A stretch of 64,000 nt of DNA from Epiperipatus broadwayi. Taxonomy: Eukaryota; Onychophora; Udeonychophora; Euonychophora; Peripatidae. The notes below the pieces were generated by a model. That model did no database searches. It saw nothing but the letters and a program-made list of their open reading frames with translations, and was not told the DNA's origin. The DNA is taken from positions 2,046,001-2,110,000 of the forward strand of contig JAQFVV010012572.1 of assembly GCA_028023455.1 (NCBI GenBank), given 5' to 3'. This document shows, in pieces, positions 27,108-38,479 of the stretch. The translations under genes and the position numbers were made by a program. How positions within the stretch are numbered: position 1 is the first letter of the stretch; each line of letters starts with the position of its first letter.

Positions 27108-28761
27108 CCCTTTGAGACCGAAAACCGCTTTTTTACGCATTAAAAAAAGTTTACAATTTCGACCGCAATAGCGTGCAAACCGTATACGTCACAGTTACGC
27201 TTTTTTTTTCTTTCTCTCCACCATTTTTCTATCTTTTTGTACGTCTAAAAATTTTTTCTGTGCGATGAAAATTAGATTTTTTATAGCAATTTTTGTAAAG
27301 TACATTATTAAAATTTTGTAAATTTTTTTATCTTTCTAGATTTTATCAACGGATAAAAAAAATATACGGAGAAAACAATTATTTTCGCCGCTGAACGTAA
27401 TTATCATTCTAACGAACTTATCTGTTGATGTGTTTGATTTTGAGGTTTCGTATTCCCCATTACCCGTAAGTATTCATCATCATCTGATATATAATAATTG
27501 CTTGTAATTCCTTTGGGTTATTTATTTTATTTTATTTACTGTTTTTATACATTTCATTGTAGATAAGAGATCGGAAGAAGTTTTTATTCATTTTATAGCA
27601 TACTTTGCTATTATGGTTTGCTATGTAATAATGCATAATTTAGCTCATCCTTACCCTCATGATATTCCAATAATATAGTAATTATTTTTTACATGCATAA
27701 CTTAGAATTTACTACGTTTTTATTCATTTCATTGTAGATAACTTTTTATTCATTTTATAGCATACTTTGCAGATAACTTTTTATTCATTTTATAGCATAC
27801 TTTGCTATTATGGTTTGCTATGTAATAATGCATAATTTAGCTCACCCTTACCCTCATGATATTCCAATAATGTAGTAATTATTTTTTACATGCATAACTT
27901 AGAATTTACTACATTTTTATTCGTTTCATTATAGATAACTTTTTATTCATTTGAGAGCATACTTTCCTATTATGGTTTCCTATGTAATAATGCATAATTT
28001 AGCTCACCCTTACCCTCATGATATTCCAATAATGTAGTAATTATTTTTTACATGCATAACTTAGAATTTACTATGTTTTTATTCATTTCATTGTAGATAA
28101 CTTTTTATTCATTTTATAGCATACTTTGCTATCATGGTTTCCTATGTAATAATGCATAATTTAGCCCATGATTTTTCAATAATATAGTAATTATTTTTTA
28201 TCCCCATAACTTACACTTTACTAAAGTTACTACTGTTATTTTTTTTTTGATCCACACTAAAACCTTGCATTTCTAATCCACACAAAACCTTGCATTTCTA
28301 ATAGATATCCTGCATAGAGGGCCTAGAAAAACAACTGCTTGCAAGAATAGAACATACAGGGTGTCAAGCAGAAAAACGAAATTGAAATGGTCACCTTTTG
28401 CCACATTACACCAACAATCTGTAACTCAGGTAGGTCATGTTATATATTATTTTTTTCTGCATTTTATGACGAATGTGATGAAGCTGTCTATGAAATTGTC
28501 ATTTTAGGCTATACCTTTCAAAATTGAGAGTTTGTGAACCAATGTAAAAATAAAGATTTTAAAAATGTGAAAAATATCATTTTTTTTTTAATTATTTTTT
28601 GTGGTAATGACTACTTTATCAGCTTTATAACATTCTTTCATATTTGCACTTTATAAAAATGTATATATATATATATTGTAATAAATTAGACATTTTATTT
28701 AAAATTGTAGGTCCTGTAATTTTTTTTGGGAATTAAAAATGGCCGTTCAGGTCTCTATGGG
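27108..28761. mobile_element. piggyBac-like non-autonomous element, 1.65 kb
   Basis: TTAA at 27104-27107 is followed by CCCTTTGAGACCGAAAACCG. At the other end, reverse-complemented, the sequence reads CCCATAGAGACCTGAACGGC, preceded by TTCA/TGAA where the second TTAA would be (28762-28765). TTAA targets plus CCC...GGG termini are the signature of piggyBac. There is no transposase. The middle is filled by a 162-bp tandem array, and the left subterminal region is CG-containing (27160-27200). The second TTAA appears mutated, so the right boundary is less sure. Confidence 0.5.
27581..28220. repeat. 162-bp tandem array (4 units, one with a 35-bp duplication)
   Basis: Units start TTTTTATTCATTTTATAGCA at 27581, 27743/27778, 27940 and 28102, giving a regular 162-bp period. 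Within the second unit a 35-bp segment is duplicated (27743 to 27778). Conserved blocks are TTATGGTTTGCTATGTAATA and CTCATGATATTCCAATAATR. The last unit diverges after 28190. Confidence 0.9.
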
Positions 28762-29772
28762 TTCACAAAAAAATAAAATGTAATATTGTAATTAATTTTT
28801 CTATGATTTTTTTTTTTTAAATAACAGTAATAATAAAAAATTAAAATGTAAATATTAAACATATTTTCCAGCAGCCATTTTTTTTGTAAACATTTTTTGT
28901 GGGCCCCCAAAACTGTAGATTTATCAAAAATATGGGTAGGTAAAATTATAAAACAAATAAAAATATGTAAACTTCTACTAAAAGTAATAAAGCATTTATT
29001 AATTACTTAAAGCTCACTCAAAAAAAGGAGTACAAGTTCAAAATGTTAATATACAAAAACCTATCAAGCATATAATAATAACACTATAATTAAACATCTT
29101 CCAACAATTTAAAAAATTAGACTAAAGCCACCATTAAATTTGTTTGCTTCAAGTAGAAAATAAAAATATTAAAAACAGACATCAATGTTTAAATGCAAAA
29201 AAAAAACCATAAAAGTAGTTAAGAATACAACTTGCTGTCAAATAAATGATCACTTTTACAACAACATAAATAAAGAATAAATTCATTACAATGAATATAT
29301 AATATCAAAGAACACAAATTCTTCAGGTTTATATGGAAGTACATTCAAATTTTTGAATATTTTAAAAATTAGACAAAATATTTAATACAAAATTCAATAA
29401 TCTAAATGAAAGAAACCTTTCAAACTTTCATATTAAACAAGATTTACAATTATCAACACTCAAATTAAATGAGATGGGATATATGACTACAATTATATTA
29501 TCAACCATATTGTAAAAATTATAATCCATCAAATTAAATATATCAAAAACTATTTAAAATTCAAAAAGTTTAGAACTGAAACTGCATAAACTTAAAATAG
29601 ATGGCTAAAATATTATATCTAACTTATTACAATTTGTTCCATAAATAAAATGACTATTTTTCCTTTGCATTTCTTCTCTGGCTACTCAATATAGTTTAAA
29701 AATAATCAGAGGCAAATCAATTTATCATTTATAACTTTATCAATACACAAATTCTGTAACTTGTATCAACTG

Positions 29773-30015
29773 TTACAAATAAAGGATGACAAAATATTGA
29801 TCATTTCCTTCTATACAAATTAAAAATGGAATACATTAGTACTTATTTGTCCCCGAATAAATAGCATTTACATTCAATATATTATATGCACACTTACAAA
29901 TAAGGGGTGACAAAATATTGACCACTTTCTTCTAGACAAATTAACAAATGGAATACATTAGTATTTATTTGTCCCCAAATAAATAGCATTTATATGTAAT
30001 ATATTATTTGCATTA
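29773..30015. repeat. 121-bp tandem duplication
   Basis: TTACAAATAAAGGATGACAA at 29773 and TTACAAATAAGGGGTGACAA at 29894 begin two copies that continue through AATACATTAGTAYTTATTTG and AAATAGCATTTA. They are about 90% alike by eye. This is non-coding intron sequence near the start of ogt intron 2. Confidence 0.85.
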
Positions 30016-30788
30016 AAAAAAGCATACCACTTTGACCCAGTCGCCCAAAGTTTTGCTTGGCTCGGGCTTACTTGCTTTTCATTGATTATGCTTTAAGTTA
30101 TGCTTTAATAGGAAATATTTAAAATACAAAGAGTTAACGATTTTTTAACAATATAGCTTCCAATAAAGATTTTTTTTTTTTTTGAGTTATTAAGTGAATT
30201 TTCTTTCAAAAAAATTATATATAAATAAGTATAGATAATTTAAAACTCATACTGGAAGTAAAGGTATCCAATCCTGCTTTCAAAGAGCATAATTATTATA
30301 TAGTAGTAATAAATGAACAAGTTTTTAAAAAAAACATATTTAATACAATTGTTTATCATGCATTATGAAGCAAACACTATCAAAAAAAATGATGAAAAAT
30401 ACATAAGGGTAAATGGACAATTAATCTTATTAGACATAAATTTTCTAATGAGCTACGCATTTATTTATTAACATTTAAGCCCAAAGGTGCAAATGATAAA
30501 ACGTAATACCTCCACAATTTATTCCTATGAGGACGCAATAAATAAAATGATTTTCCTACAGTTAACTTAAAAATATAATAACAATATAGTTCTAATCATT
30601 AAATTGCCTATTAAATCTATGATGCTATATATTATTCTAATTTCCCAAATTGAACAAATATTTCAAATTAACAAAAAAAAATAACGTTGAACATTTTTAG
30701 TAAGTTAAAAATAGGATATTTTCTTTTAGAAGAGCATAGTATAAATACACATTATAGAGCATCGTTTAATAATACACGAGTTTACTTA

Positions 30789-30947
<159 letters not shown>

Positions 30948-31135
30948 TTAATATAATAATCTTACATTAAAATTATTTATATTCTACAATTTTTAATGCT
31001 ACAATATCTTCCAAGTATTTATATTAACAACGCAATTATCAAAATCTATGCTTATGAATGTGAGAATCAAAATATTTAGACCGAGCACAAAATTTAACTT
31101 TTAAAACATATGCTAAAAATCTATTTTCATCTTAC

Positions 31136-31163
31136 CTGTAGTATCGGTCACAATTGCAGACAT
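31136..31163 (-). CDS. ogt: O-GlcNAc transferase (OGT), first coding exon
   Basis: Reading the minus strand, the ATG at 31163-31161 opens MSAIVTDTT plus one base (28 nt), followed by a GTAAG donor at 31135-31131. The start has an A at -3. An in-frame TGA lies at 31181-31179, so on unspliced DNA this is the first usable start. Spliced to the next exon (acceptor AG at 30942-30941) the frame runs [19 protein letters not shown], the usual OGT N-terminus. OGT is the nucleocytoplasmic enzyme that transfers GlcNAc from UDP-GlcNAc to Ser/Thr of many proteins; the N-terminal TPR superhelix selects substrates. Only about 9 residues lie before the conserved block, so this exon is the least certain part of the model. 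The intron to exon 2 is only 195 bp. Confidence 0.72.
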
Positions 31164-32608
31164 TTTGGCAAAATACCATCAAATATCGCAATTTTATTGT
31201 CTAAGTTACCTACATGGAAAGCTCAACAAAAAAAAAAATGGTGAATTTGGGATTGCAGATATAATTAAATATACATACGCAGATTAAATAGTTCGAATTT
31301 TTCACTTTGTTGAAATAAAATAAAGCATCCAATAAACTTATAACGATTTAAATAATACCCACAATTTTATCCATTGAAAATTTTCTCCAAACTATATATA
31401 AATCATTTTTACAGAGGACTGATTTTAAATATTTATAAAAAATGCGGAAAGATACTTTTTGTTAATCAAAATTATACTTTTAAAGAAGCTCCTCTGACGT
31501 CACTATTTTAGGTCACGTGATTACATTTTTCCAACCGGCTTTCGATTAAGTTTGCTAGGTGTTCCAGGCTGCATAAAAAATTATTGTGCTTAAGTTGATT
31601 TGACTTATATGCATGTTGTTTTAAAACATACTTTATTGCACGCATATGTTTACAATAATAAACTTAAAAATATTCCTTAATGTGTGATAAGTTTTACAAT
31701 TAAATAAGCTGAATAATGATTAAAATGAACTGTAAATGAGATGTAGTTTTTATTTATTTTTAATTTATTCAATCTGAATTTTTATGCGATAAAGGGTTCC
31801 AGCATTTTATATTACAACTGTAACATAGTATAAGCTTCAGATTAGCTTGAGATGCGGCTAAAAAATTGCAAACTACCACTGAGGATTACGGTTAACTCTA
31901 AGATCTTGGATGAAGTAGTACTCTATTGTTTTCTGAACACAACAAAGTTTAATTTTTAAGTATTAACACAATTTTAGAATTATAAACTTTAAATGGGCTT
32001 TCTACGTTTTTCTACTTTATGTGAAATTACTAATTAATAGAGTTTTCAAAGAATATAGAATTTTCGAAATAATAATCCATTAGTATATACTGGTATATAT
32101 AGGAAGGGTAGATAAATAGAGAGACTAAAACAAAATAAATAATAGTAATTATATCCATAGCACATGACCACAGTTGATGCATTAAATACAACAGAATCTA
32201 TAGAAGGCATGGATTAAAGCGTTAGCGAAACAAAGAATTCTACTATATCAAAAAAGGTATTAGAATTAAAATCTGAGATACATATGAATGTTTGTCTTCC
32301 AAGCAATTTACCATGATGGCGCAGTTAAGTCGTGCAGACTGGATAAATGATGATGGTCACTATCCTTGATGGATCAGCTTAATTGTAGTTTCATATGCCT
32401 AAGTGATAACAATATCTCTCCAGTTATGTTCCTTTGAAAAGCTAAGTCATTGGAGCATCTCTATTGGTTAGCCTTTGGGTAATGTGATACTGATAATCAA
32501 TTTACTACAGATGATATCACATGAATATGAGTGTCAACTATAAAACCATGACCATCACAACATTAAACTATCCCAGCTACATTTATCTTATGTCCTATAA
32601 TACTATTG
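31164..32608. other. ogt upstream flank, no further gene seen
   Basis: 31164-31480 should contain the ogt 5' UTR and transcription start. Beyond the CRE/E-box at 31495-31520 the sequence is AT-rich to moderately mixed, with no splice-linked coding blocks or RNA gene that I recognise. 31850-32500 is somewhat richer in GC and may be old unassigned repeat. Confidence 0.5.
31480..31530 (-). promoter_or_regulatory. Candidate ogt promoter core: CRE plus CACGTG E-box
   Basis: About 330 bp upstream of the ogt ATG there is a perfect palindromic cAMP-response element TGACGTCA (31495-31502). Eleven bases further on is GGTCACGTGA (31511-31520), which contains the palindromic E-box CACGTG bound by USF/MITF/MYC-type bHLH proteins. 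Both palindromes are rare by chance in DNA this AT-rich. No TATA box stands out, as expected for a housekeeping gene. The transcription start and any 5' UTR intron cannot be fixed from sequence. The position fits a proximal promoter; function is inferred. Confidence 0.45.
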
Positions 32609-32782
32609 TGTTTGGCTTGATTTACAGATTTGGTTCCAGACCAACAGAAAAAATAATGACAAACTATTCAACTATTAATATGTATAATTTATTAGTTACA
32701 AAATATACACACGTTAGTTAATCAATAATATAAATTTAGTTTATACAATTAACAATGAGATAGTCATACTGAGTGACAGAAC

Positions 32783-33760
32783 TCAATTCTTTGCTTGATG
32801 AACTTGTACCTGGATGTTTGCTGCCACCTTCATTTTGAAGTCCATGATTCTCACCTGATGTACTTGTCCTAGGTTGTTACTGCTTTTGTCAGCTTCAGTG
32901 TGGGTCAGTCTCAGTTGGTTGAGATGGCGATAATGTTGATGACCATCTTCTGTTTGCACTAAAACAGTATAGAGATTCTTTAGTTTTGTCACCACCACTG
33001 GTATTCATTTTGTGGACCCATAGTATTAATTTGCATAATACCTGTGTACCTATTTGCACTTTTATTTCATTTTTTTCCTTTTGTTTAAGTTTGGCATCAG
33101 GCTTCAGGGTTGATAGGATAGTTCGCAGAGGTATGTTGATAAAGTTCTGCTAGAGACTTCCCTGTTGTTGGACTAGGTATGGAGTGCTGTGCTAGCAGTG
33201 TCCTGGCAATCTTGGTGTTCCAGCTTTTCATATCCATTTTCATTATCAGCTTTTTTGCATTTTGAACCAATCTCTCATCTGACCATTAGTTTCTGGGTGG
33301 AATGGAAGGCTGTTCACTAGCTTGTTATTATTATTGCAGAAGGCTTTGAATGTGCTAGCTGAAAAAGCTGTGCCATTATCAGTCACTAATGTTCTAGGAA
33401 AACCATATGTGGCAAATAGCCTTCTCAGAGCTTCTATCATGGCCATGGAGTGAAGTGATGGTACCTCCACTATATCTAGCCACTTGGAGAATGAATCAAC
33501 CACTATCACCAGCAGATTGCCTTTCCATGGGCCTTCATGGTCCAGTCTACACCAGAATCCTTCAGGTTTGGTCCACTATACAGCTTTTGTTTTTGCTGGC
33601 ATGTTCTGTGTTCTGATTCATCTTACACTGCCAACAATGATGGACTTTGGCTTCAATGTCAGCATTTAAGGTAAGCCACCACACACATGATCTTGTCAGA
33701 ATCTTCATCCGGACTATCCCTGGGTGTTCATAATGCAACAAATTGGGCACCTAGGAATGT
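32783..33760 (-). pseudogene. gypsy integrase remnant
   Basis: Three pieces lie in order on the minus strand. The first is an H2C2 zinc-binding segment (33562-33750), with HYEHPGIVRMK and CWQCKMNQ, 4 residues between His and about 30 to the Cys pair. The second is the catalytic core (33246-33509), with VDSFSKWLDIVEVPS, TDNGTAFSASTFKAFC and NSLPFHPETNGQ, which carry the D, D and E region of the DDE triad. The third is a C-terminal tail (32783-32998) with TKLKNLYTVLVQTEDG and YRHLNQLRL, the GPY/F-type end. Frames differ between pieces, so it is a dead integrase. Confidence 0.88.
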
Positions 33761-34139
33761 CCATCTGGGGATATTACAACCCTAGATCCCCAGCTGTTCA
33801 GTTGCGAGATCCAACCTATGCATCCAGTAGGCTGAGTGCTAGTTTCTTATTATTTCAACACTATTGGACCCATTTTTGTAACTTTTGGAATCCAGGGTTA
33901 TTGTTAGTCCACCCACTCACTGACTTACTGGTATGCTTGGGTCTAAATCAATCATGTTAATTCATTGACATGACATTATTGGACTGCCATCCATTTCTGC
34001 TGGAAATTGGCTTAATGCATCTATATGAGGATATGCTTTCCCTTGATGTATTGAAGGGTAAAGTTATAGCCTGACAGGAAATTGAACAACCACAGCATTC
34101 ATGGTGAGACATGCTGAGGGATTCCCTTATCAGACACAA

Positions 34140-34400
34140 ATATCCCCATGAGGGTTTATGATCTGTTTGAAGTGTAAATGGTCTACCGTATAGCTAGTCA
34201 TGCAATTTTTTATTCCATTGATCAGAATCAGAACCTCTCTATCTATTTGAGCATAGTTTTTCTCAGCTCTAGAGAGGCACTGTGATGCAAATGCAATGGG
34301 ACTGTGTGTTCCATTCTAATTATTATGGCACAACACTTCCCCAGTTCCTACTTGTGATGTGTCACAAGTCAGCATGCAGCACTTTTTGGATTGAAATGTG
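34140..34400 (-). pseudogene. gypsy RNase H remnant
   Basis: The minus strand reads SQVGTGEVLCH, then after a stop NGTHSPIAFASQCLSRAEKN followed by YAQIDREVLILINGIK. This is the RNase H core (S-R-x-L-x-x-A-E-x-N-Y-A-x-x-D/E-x-E) that removes the RNA strand after minus-strand synthesis. It ends in a frameshifted FKQIINPHGD remnant of the TDHKPL motif. Confidence 0.85.
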
Positions 34401-34499
34401 CTAGCACTGCAGTATCTGATATTAAATTCATGACAGCTTACTATCCCACTTCCAGGCTGCTTTTTTGTCCAGTAGCCTCAGTTTTATGGTTTAAGAAGC

Positions 34500-35260
34500 T
34501 TTCATAATAATTTATGAGCCCTAAAAAGGACTGAAGTTTTTTCTTATTTTCAGGTGATTTAGCTTTCTTTATTACCAACTTTCTTTTGAGTTGGGTAAAT
34601 GCCACTAGCATTTATTTTGTAATCCAGAAATTCAAACTCATTGGCTTCAAATATGCTCTTCTCCCAGTTTATTTTAATGCCAGAGGCTTTGAATTTATGT
34701 AGGAGTTCCTTGGTTGCACTCTAGAGACATTCTGGTGTTTGTGCCACTAGTAAAACCATCAAAAATATGGTAGTGCCCCTGGTACTCCAGCAGTCAGTTG
34801 ATCCATGATTCTCTGGAACATAGTTGGGGTCACTGATATACCAAAAGATAATTGGTTCAACTTGAATAACCCTTTATGGGTTATTATTGATAATGCTCTT
34901 GCAGCTTGGTCATCCACGGGCAGTTGCAAGTATATATGTTTTAGATCAGTCTTGGTAAAAATCCTACCACCTGACAGTGTGGATAGGATGTTTAATTATC
35001 TGGATTGAGAGCTTTATTGATTGTGCATCAATAATCACCACATCTACTTATATCAACATTTTCTTTGATGATTGGTACTATTGAGATGGCCCATTCTGAA
35101 TATGATATGGGCTCTTATACCTGCTGCTTCCCACTTTCTGAGCTCTGCTTCTATTTTAATACATGAAGTTAGTGGAAGTTGTCTGCACCGACAACTGACT
35201 AGTTTTACCCCCCTATTTAGTGGTAAATTGATAGGTTGCCCTAAGTGCAGACCTACATCT
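34500..35260 (-). pseudogene. gypsy reverse transcriptase remnant
   Basis: The minus strand gives FTKTDLKHIYLQLPVDDQAA, then RALSIITHKGLFKLNQLSFG and TPTMFQRIMD. These are the fingers/palm motifs of Ty3/gypsy RT, including the first catalytic Asp (TDL). The second catalytic motif (normally Y-x-D-D) falls where a stop and frameshift occur (about 34755), reading F-D-G in the shifted frame, so the enzyme is dead. The connection region LQSFLGLINYYESFL (34500-34560) follows. It would copy element RNA into DNA. Confidence 0.85.
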
Positions 35261-35439
35261 TTATTGAAAACTTCTGAGTAATCAGATTTTATTTTTGTTT
35301 AATGTTGTAATCTGATTCACTTTTTTTCACTTTAATAACTGAACCACTCATGGCCTATCAAATTACTATGATTAACTAATGCCACTACCAGTGGTAGGTA
35401 TTTGGTCTTGTTAGGCATTGTAATTTTCTCTGTTGTTTA

Positions 35440-35590
35440 GCCCAACAGTTTACTTTTATTTCCTTGATAGTCTAACATTGACTTGTTGCTAGGATGCAGT
35501 TTATATTTATTATTTTTATTAGTGATTGCCCAGGTCTTTCTTGAAACAATAGACACTGCAGACCCTGTGTCTAGTTCCATTCTAACTGGC
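35440..35590 (-). pseudogene. gypsy aspartic protease remnant
   Basis: The minus strand encodes MELDTGSAVSIVSRKTWAI, the active-site loop of retroviral-type aspartic proteases (D-T-G with flanking hydrophobics), followed by a Lys/Asn-rich stretch and LDYQGN. In life it would cleave the Gag-Pol polyprotein. It sits between the gag and RT remnants, as expected. Confidence 0.75.
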
Positions 35591-36039
35591 GAATCATTAA
35601 TTATAACAGTATATATAAACCCAGACTTGTCATCTTTGATATGATTTATGCAGGCAACTTGCTTATTTCTCTTATAATTGCCTTTACTATTTTTTTGATA
35701 TGATTTATGCAGGCAACTTACTTATTTGTCTTATAATTGCCTTTACTATTTTTTGGAATGGGTTTTTTCCATTCTCATATCAGCCATCTGTCTTTTCAAT
35801 TTCAGACATGACACCTTTATATGTTCAACTTACTTGAAAAACATACATGTTGTATAGTGGTGTGTGCATTCTGTATGCATGTGCATTTTTTCATTATATC
35901 TATAGCAAAGCCTTAGACTATTCGATGCTGATTACTCTGAGCTGACTGAGTATTTGATCATCCCAGTGTTATGCTCAATTTTTTGAACATCATACTTTGT
36001 ACTTTTTTTTAAATGGGGTAGCTTGACTAACTATTGATT

Positions 36040-36520
36040 CAGCTAGAACTGATTGAGCTACAGCTGTTTCAAAATCGAAATCTGGAATCAACATTTTAGC
36101 CTTAAATTGTGATCATTTATTCCACAAATAAAATGATCACAAAGTGCTTCATTTAGAAGTATTTGAACTTGCACTTTAATGCTAATGTTTGGATTCTTGT
36201 TGCAAATTCTCTATCTCCCCTATTCTTGAATGCTGAGATTGAAGTGATATCTCTGCATTATTATCAAGGGTTTTGGGGAAAATACTCTGTGAGAATTGTC
36301 AACGCTCTGTCAAACTCCAGGTCAGCTGTAGTTACTGCCATAGATTGAGTATGTTATACATCTATGGACCTATTATTGTCCTAAGTGTGGCTAATTTTAC
36401 CTCAGGTTTTTTTATTTTGTTAGCCTGTAGATAAAATATCATGTGCTCCTTATAAATTGATCAGCCCTCAGGTTGAGCCAGGTCAAAAGCTTCCATAGGG
36501 CCAATTGCATCAGCCATAAT
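36040..36520 (-). pseudogene. gypsy gag remnant (minus-strand element)
   Basis: Minus-strand translation in pieces gives a Gag-like N-terminal region: ATWEAFDLAQPEG, then LATLRTIIGP, TADLEFDRALTILTEYFPQN and RIQTLALKCKFK. Spacing and order before the protease fit the Gag polyprotein that would form the particle shell. Stops interrupt every frame. The nucleocapsid region downstream (35780-35900) keeps a Lys-rich segment (VSCLKLKRQMADMRMEKTH) but no intact CCHC box. Confidence 0.5.
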
Positions 36521-37224
36521 TATTTATACTCATAATTATTTTTACACTATTGTTTGTAGTTGTTCAAAATCAATTTTTTTATTTTATTTCAGAGTTACCA
36601 CTCTTACTACTTGAAATAAAATACTAGTTTTCTACTTCACTCTTACTACTTGAAATAAAATACTAGTTTTCTACTTCACCTTTGATTAGTAAGTAATTTA
36701 GATTGCGCTTTATGCTAAATTACACTCTTACTACTGTTTATAGTGGTTCAAAATCGATTTTTATTTTTTTATTTCAGAATTACCACTCTTAATTTTTTAC
36801 ACTATTGTTTGTATCTAGCCCAATGAAGCTTTAAACCACTAGGGTGAGCTTCTGTCACTATGTTGCAAGTAAAGCTCTCTTGGTTGGTTGTGACTTCTAA
36901 TTGACATGCTTATACCTTTGCGATCAATTTTTTATACAAAAAAACAGTTTTAAATGATTTTAATAATCACATAATGTAACCATGGTGAATATTTTTTTTT
37001 TCCAAAAAAAAAAACAATATATGCACTCGCTTATTTACTTTATACATTTACTATAATTTTCCAGCCATGAGGGAAAAATTCGCCTAATGTCTGACTGCGC
37101 CAGATCTGTTATGTTTGGCTTGATTTTCAGGTTCAGTTCGGTTTCAAACCAATAGAAAAAGTAATGATAAGTACTCAACAATTAATATGTATGATTTATT
37201 AGTTACAAAATACATACACATTAG

Positions 37225-37988
37225 TTAATCAATAATAAATTGTTTTTCTCTTCACTAGTAAAAATTGTAATTTATAAATATGCGACTTTTTTCACATGCA
37301 TTAGTGAAGCTATAGTTACACTATTTTCGAAATTAATGTTCGAATCTCATACTCATAGCTTTGTGAATGAAGACTGTTGTGATTTATTGTACACATATGC
37401 AAATGAGTTTAAATCACATATGCAAATGAGTTTAAATTTTTAATTAGTCTATTGTTTGGAGAGAGCAAAGCATGCCTCTCTTCTATTAATGGCACTGAGA
37501 TCATTTGCTATATAAAAACATCTTACTATGGTGAGACTTGGGCTAACCTTAATACAAGAATTTACCAACACAGGTATGCATACAACAGGGTTAAAAATTA
37601 AAATGAAGGAACATCAGTATTCTGGGACCACCAAGCAGCTACAGGCCATGTATTAGAACCCAGTTCTGCCCAAATAATTTGTACAGAGAAAAAAGAGTGA
37701 TGCCAAAAAAAAAGTTAAAGAAGCAATTTACATAGAAATGATCTTAGTGCCATTAATAGAAGAGGGGCATGCTTTATTTCTCCAAACAATGGACTAACTA
37801 ATTAAAAATTCAAACTCATTTGCATATATGTACATTAAATCACAACAGTGTTCATTCACAAAGCTATGTGTATGAGATTCGAACATTAAATCTCGAAAGC
37901 GCTAAGCAGACCTATTATACATTATAGTATAATTATAGCTTCATTAAGGCATGCAAAAAAAGTCACATATTTATAATTAATCGATAAT
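37225..37988. mobile_element. Foldback-like element with about 240-bp TIRs, nested in gypsy LTR
   Basis: The right gypsy LTR is continuous up to TTAATCAATAAT (37225-37236) and resumes at TTAATCGATAAT (37977-37988), so an insertion with a roughly 12-bp duplicated flank lies between. Inside, 37272-37511 and 37731-37976 are inverted copies of each other: TTATAAATATGYGACTTTTT outward, TTCTATTAATGGCACTRAGA and TCATTT inward, with a spacer of about 220 bp. The left arm contains an extra tandem CATATGCAAATGAGTTTAAA. No protein is encoded. Long TIRs with a small core suggest a foldback or MITE-type DNA element. The first 40 bases after the left flank have no partner. Confidence 0.65.
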
Positions 37989-38044
37989 GTAAATATAGTT
38001 TATATAACTAATGCTAAGGTAATCATACTCAGTGATGGAACTCA

Positions 38045-38479
38045 TTTTCCGCTATATGATTAGCCTGCCTCATGAGTTCAAGTAAGGCTCTTCTGGCTGT
38101 ATTGAACAGCTTGCCACAAGTCAGCTCTAGTTCAGACTTCCAGCTGCACTCATGCAGCTTGCCTTGAATCAACTGCAGTCATATCAACTTCCAGTCCTAG
38201 GTGGACTTGCATCACTGTGTAGACATATCAGTAGTGACTAGTGAAGACCCCCTTGCTTTTGGCCAATGTTTCACTGGTGAGCATATTGAGCCATTCTGGT
38301 TGACAGAAGTCAATGCTCTCTGCTTTGCCTCCAAAATGCTTGACTATTTATTGTCAGATCCCTTACCTTACTGGGAACACTTGGATTAAGAGTGTGAACC
38401 CCAATGAAGGATTCATCTGCATTAGATAACAACCAGGTGCTAGTCTATCAGACAAGAAATATCTACTTCAGGTAAGATA
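38045..38479. other. Unassigned GC-richer segment between two retroelements
   Basis: This stretch is clearly richer in GC than its surroundings and is not matched elsewhere in the window. A 62-codon open frame (38201-38389) has no recognisable motif. It could be leftover internal sequence of an unrecognised element or older host DNA. Confidence 0.3.

Larger units (their letters stand above)
32609..38044 (-). mobile_element. Ty3/gypsy LTR retrotransposon, minus strand, degenerate
   Basis: Two related about 180-bp LTRs bound the element: 32609-32785, and 37112-38044 with a foldback insertion inside. Both run TGTTTGGCTTGATT to GAACTCA on the plus strand, so TG...CA. On the minus strand the internal region runs in the Ty3/gypsy order gag, zinc-knuckle remnant, protease, reverse transcriptase, RNase H, integrase. 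A plausible primer-binding site (minus strand TGGCGCAGTCAGAC, from 37102) follows the 5' LTR. Every domain carries stops or frameshifts. A 62-bp tandem duplication (about 35636-35758) and another near 36590-36680 break the gag/protease region. Target duplications are not evident. Confidence 0.85.
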
